From assembly GCF_003939025.1 (NCBI RefSeq), contig NZ_RQIH01000022.1:29963-93962 (forward strand): 64,000 nt of DNA, written 5' to 3'. Below are positions 61,517 to 64,000 of the stretch, piece by piece (positions within the stretch are counted from its first letter, which is position 1; every line of letters begins with the position of its first letter). The notes below the pieces were generated by a model that did not search any database, had not been told where the DNA came from, and saw only the letters and a list, made by a program, of their open reading frames with translations. The stretch is from Rhizobium sophoriradicis. GTDB lineage: Bacteria > Pseudomonadota > Alphaproteobacteria > Rhizobiales > Rhizobiaceae. The translations under genes and the position numbers were made by a program.

Positions 61517-62542
61517 TTGAGCGACCCCTTTAAACAAGCAGTTGGCATTAGAAAAGTCCTGACCGCCGATGAAACCGCCGAAGGCCGGCTCGACGCCTGG
61601 CTGACGGCGCAGGTCGGCGAGGATTTTTCCCGCAGCCGTATCAAGGCACTGATCAAGGACGGCCTGGTTTCCATGCGGGGCGTACCCGTCACCGATCCGC
61701 AGCGCAAGGTGCGCGTCGGCGACAGTTTCGAGATCACCCTGCCCGAACCGGAAGACCCGACGCCTCAGGGCGAGGATATCCCGCTCGATATCCTTCATGA
61801 GGACGACGACATCATCGTCATATCGAAACCTGCCGGCCTGGTCGTCCATCCCGGCCCCGGCAATTGGACCGGAACGCTGGTCAATGCGCTGATCTATCAT
61901 TGCGGCGATACGCTCTCCGGCATCGGCGGCGTTCGCCGCCCCGGCATCGTCCACCGTCTCGACAAGGACACGACAGGCGTCATGGTGGTCGCCAAGAACG
62001 ACGTTGCCCATCGCCACCTCTCGCTTCAGTTTGCCGACCATGGCCGCACTATGCCGCTGGAGCGTGCCTATCAGGCGATCGTCTGGGGCCGGCCCCGGTC
62101 GCTGACAGGCACGGTCGACGCGCCGCTTGGCCGCGCCACCGGCGATCGTACCCGCCGCGCCGTCAAGCGCCCCGACAGCCATGATGCCGACGAGGCGATC
62201 ACCCATTACGAGGTGATCGAGCGCTTTCATGAATCCCCGGACGCGACGGCGCTCGCCTCGCTGGTCGAATGCCGCCTCGAAACCGGCCGCACCCATCAGA
62301 TCCGTGTGCACATGGCCCATATCGGCCACCCGCTGCTCGGCGACACGGTCTACGGCGCCGGCTTCAGGACCAAGGCCAATCTGCTGCCCGAAGAGATCCG
62401 CAAGGTGGTCAACGGGTTCGACCGCCAGGCGCTGCATGCCTTCATGTTGCAATTCGAGCATCCCCGCAGCGGCGAACTCATGCATTTCGAGGTACCGCTG
62501 CCGGAGGACATGGTGGAACTTGTCGAGGCCTTGCGGAGTTAG
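61517..62542 (+). CDS. rluD: 23S rRNA pseudouridine synthase RluD-like
   Basis: 341 residues. S4-type RNA-binding domain at the N-terminus (EGRLDAWLTAQVGEDFSRSR, LIKDGLVSMRG), then the catalytic domain with VVHPGPGNWTGTLVNALIYH and the catalytic Asp in RPGIVHRLDKDTTGVMVVAK, and LETGRTHQIRVHMAHIGHPL. It would make pseudouridines in helix 69 of 23S rRNA, in the way of RluD. I chose TTG 61517 with GGAGAAG before it; the frame is open from 61466 but then overlaps the divergent gene. Confidence 0.92.
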   Translation: MSDPFKQAVGIRKVLTADETAEGRLDAWLTAQVGEDFSRSRIKALIKDGLVSMRGVPVTDPQRKVRVGDSFEITLPEPEDPTPQGEDIPLDILHEDDDIIVISKPAGLVVHPGPGNWTGTLVNALIYHCGDTLSGIGGVRRPGIVHRLDKDTTGVMVVAKNDVAHRHLSLQFADHGRTMPLERAYQAIVWGRPRSLTGTVDAPLGRATGDRTRRAVKRPDSHDADEAITHYEVIERFHESPDATALASLVECRLETGRTHQIRVHMAHIGHPLLGDTVYGAGFRTKANLLPEEIRKVVNGFDRQALHAFMLQFEHPRSGELMHFEVPLPEDMVELVEALRS

Positions 62543-62593
62543 AGGGGACCGCGGAATTCCGCCTCCCCCGTCTCACACCTGCGTGAGCGGCGC

Positions 62594-62618
62594 CTTGAAC
62601 CGCCGTTTCGCCATACTT
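62594..62618 (+). promoter_or_regulatory. rpoH: Heat-shock sigma-type promoter of rpoH
   Basis: CTTGAA at 62594-62599, eleven bases, then CCATACTT at 62611-62618. This is close to the sigma-32 promoter form (CTTGAA, 11-14 bases, CCCCATNT). It is about 115 bases before the rpoH start. It suggests that rpoH is controlled by itself or a second RpoH. Confidence 0.5.
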
Positions 62619-62733
62619 ATCTGTATATCGACTTAGTGCGGGCTTGGGTAGAAAGCCGCACGTCCCGGTTTGCCTTTTCGACGCGGGGACGCGTTTTCAT
62701 CGGGAACCGGAATTCACTTTAGGAGGGTGCACT

Positions 62734-63642
62734 ATGGCCCGAAATACCTTGCCGTCCATTACCGCCGGCGAAGCCGGCCTCAATCGTTATCTCGACGAAA
62801 TCCGCAAATTTCCGATGCTCGAGCCGCAGCAGGAATATATGCTGGCCAAGCGTTATGCCGAGCACGGCGACCGCGACGCCGCCCACAAGCTCGTCACCAG
62901 CCATCTCCGCCTCGTCGCGAAGATCGCCATGGGTTATCGCGGCTACGGCCTGCCGATCGGGGAAGTCGTCTCCGAAGGCAATGTCGGCCTGATGCAGGCT
63001 GTCAAGAAATTCGATCCGGAGCGCGGCTTCCGCCTCGCCACCTATGCCATGTGGTGGATCAAGGCCTCGATACAGGAATATATCCTGCGCTCGTGGTCGC
63101 TGGTGAAGATGGGGACGACCGCGAACCAGAAGCGCCTGTTCTTCAACCTACGTCGGCTGAAGGGCCGCATTCAGGCGATCGACGATGGCGACCTGAAGCC
63201 GGAGCACGTATCGGAAATCGCCACCAAGTTGAACGTCTCGGAGGAGGAGGTCATTTCGATGAACCGCCGCCTCTCCGGTGACGCCTCGCTGAACGCGCCG
63301 ATCAAGGCCGCCGAAGGCGACAGCGGTCAATGGCAGGACTGGCTTGTGGACGATCACGACAGCCAGGAAGACGTTCTGATCGAACAGGACGAACTCGAAA
63401 CCCGCCGGCGTATGCTGAGCAAAGCAATGAGCGTGCTGAACGAACGCGAGCGCCGAATCTTCGAGGCTCGCCGCCTCGCCGAGGAGCCGGTGACCCTGGA
63501 AGACCTGTCGGCCGAATTCGACATCAGCCGCGAACGCGTCCGCCAGATCGAGGTTCGCGCCTTCGAGAAGGTGCAGGATGCTGTCCGCAAGGAAGCCCTG
63601 GAACGCGCCAAAGCCGTCCGCGTCGTCGAAGCCACGGCCTGA
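62734..63642 (+). CDS. rpoH: RNA polymerase heat-shock sigma factor RpoH
   Basis: 302 residues. Region 1.2/2: LNRYLDEIRKFPMLEPQQEY, SHLRLVAKIAMGYRGYGLPI and FDPERGFRLATYAMWWIKAS; the RpoH box QKRLFFNLRRLK is present. Region 4: LNERERRIFEARRLAEEPVT and ISRERVRQIEVRAFEKVQDA. It directs transcription of chaperone and protease genes. ATG 62734 has AGGAGG before it. Rhizobia often have two rpoH genes; this resembles the main one (rpoH1). Confidence 0.96.
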   Translation: MARNTLPSITAGEAGLNRYLDEIRKFPMLEPQQEYMLAKRYAEHGDRDAAHKLVTSHLRLVAKIAMGYRGYGLPIGEVVSEGNVGLMQAVKKFDPERGFRLATYAMWWIKASIQEYILRSWSLVKMGTTANQKRLFFNLRRLKGRIQAIDDGDLKPEHVSEIATKLNVSEEEVISMNRRLSGDASLNAPIKAAEGDSGQWQDWLVDDHDSQEDVLIEQDELETRRRMLSKAMSVLNERERRIFEARRLAEEPVTLEDLSAEFDISRERVRQIEVRAFEKVQDAVRKEALERAKAVRVVEATA

Positions 63643-63665
63643 TAAGGCTGATTTGAGAACTGCAG

Positions 63666-63696
63666 CGCCACCTCCCGATCGGAGGTGGCGTTTTTT
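63666..63696 (+). terminator. rpoH terminator
   Basis: CGCCACCTCC and GGAGGTGGCG with a five-base loop, followed by six T (63666-63696). Strong Rho-independent terminator 23 bases after the rpoH stop. Confidence 0.9.
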
Positions 63697-63738
63697 GTTT
63701 CTACGGAGAGTGCTTGGGGAAGGACGTTGCGGCACGTC

Positions 63739-63893
63739 CTCTTCTCCCCAGCGGGGAGAAGATGCCAGCAGGCAGATGAGGGGGATGAGCGGCAAAGCCG
63801 CGAATGCACGTAGCGGAAGCGGAGGGCAACATGAAGGGCGTGCCATGCGGCCCCCTCATCCGACCCTTCGGGCCACCTTCTCCCCGCTGGGGA
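63739..63893. repeat. Intergenic mosaic repeat (RIME/ABC-like), copy 2
   Basis: Left arm 63739-63785 (TCTTCTCCCCAGCGGGGAGA, then AGGCAGATGAGGGGG) is roughly the reverse complement of right arm 63851-63893, which is identical over 43 bases to 12435-12477. About 65 bases lie between. The right arm stops abruptly at GGGGA, where copy 1 continues GAAGGG. Confidence 0.8.
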
Positions 63894-64000
63894 CTGTTGC
63901 ATAACCGGCGTTGCAGCTTGGGTCAGGCGATTGCCGTCATCTGTGCTTGCCCCGCTTCGGTGTGTGGCGGGGTGATGGTGGCTGAATTTGATGATTTGGC
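63894..64000. mobile_element. Possible end of an insertion sequence
   Basis: At 63894 the mosaic repeat changes to CTGTTGCATAACCGGCG. GACTGTTGCA-type ends are usual for several IS families. On the minus strand, open frames reach the window edge and stop at 63923-63925 or 63938-63940, as would a transposase C-terminus, but no domain is visible in about 25 codons. The rest of the element is outside the window. Confidence 0.3.

Overview
The window looks like chromosomal DNA of a fast-growing Rhizobium, close to R. leguminosarum or R. etli. The evidence is the pssB-pssA exopolysaccharide pair, the alphaproteobacterial cell-cycle set sciP/ctrA/chpT, rpoH with a heat-shock-type promoter, an EipA (DUF1134) gene, high-GC codon use, and several copies of intergenic palindromic repeats of the kind common in Rhizobium. 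I recognised these from sequence alone and ran no database search.

Layout. (1) 1-5.5 kb is a sugar-metabolism and remnant zone: the 3' part of treZ, a DUF6766-like membrane protein, a flavin (LLM) oxidoreductase overlapping a GH13 amylase-family gene, then three damaged genes (an alpha-glucosidase remnant, a SEC-C protein broken by two single-T insertions, and a release-factor C-terminal fragment). (2) 5.5-10.2 kb holds a GlxA/FtrA-type regulator divergent from a rhodanese, then a heme oxygenase-bacteriophytochrome operon. (3) 10.2-19.2 kb is reductive pyrimidine catabolism and uptake: rutR divergent from a beta-ureidopropionase-type amidohydrolase and a dihydropyrimidinase, a cupin, and an NMT1-type ABC importer (ATPase, two permeases, binding protein). 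A candidate RutR operator lies in the rutR/amidohydrolase gap. Two DUF559 endonuclease-like genes, one decayed and one intact, have entered this region, each beside GC-rich palindromes. (4) 19.5-24.1 kb is an RND efflux pair. (5) 24.2-38.0 kb, all on the minus strand, is a urea cluster: urtABCDE for uptake, then ureD-A-B-C-E-F-G with small non-urease genes interleaved. (6) 38.2-44.6 kb holds a secreted PAP2 phosphatase with a C-terminal beta-strand repeat, and divergently a large NCS1-permease-like hybrid sensor kinase overlapping a LuxR-type response regulator. (7) 44.8-50.4 kb is a branched-chain amino acid (Liv) importer. (8) 50.6-53.0 kb is pssB-pssA. (9) 53.8-58.1 kb is the CtrA module. 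(10) 58.2-63.7 kb is housekeeping: eipA, a coiled-coil membrane protein, an SpoU/TrmH methyltransferase, a DUF6476-like protein, rluD and rpoH. The right edge enters a repeat that appears to be cut by a mobile element.

How it fits together. Pyrimidine breakdown, urea uptake and urea hydrolysis form a nitrogen-salvage block of about 28 kb. The permease-like sensor kinase lies next to it and is the most interesting candidate regulator: an NCS1 fold normally carries nucleobases, hydantoins or allantoin, so it could report the substrates that the neighbouring genes use. That link is inference. No tRNA, rRNA, CRISPR array or complete transposase gene was seen.
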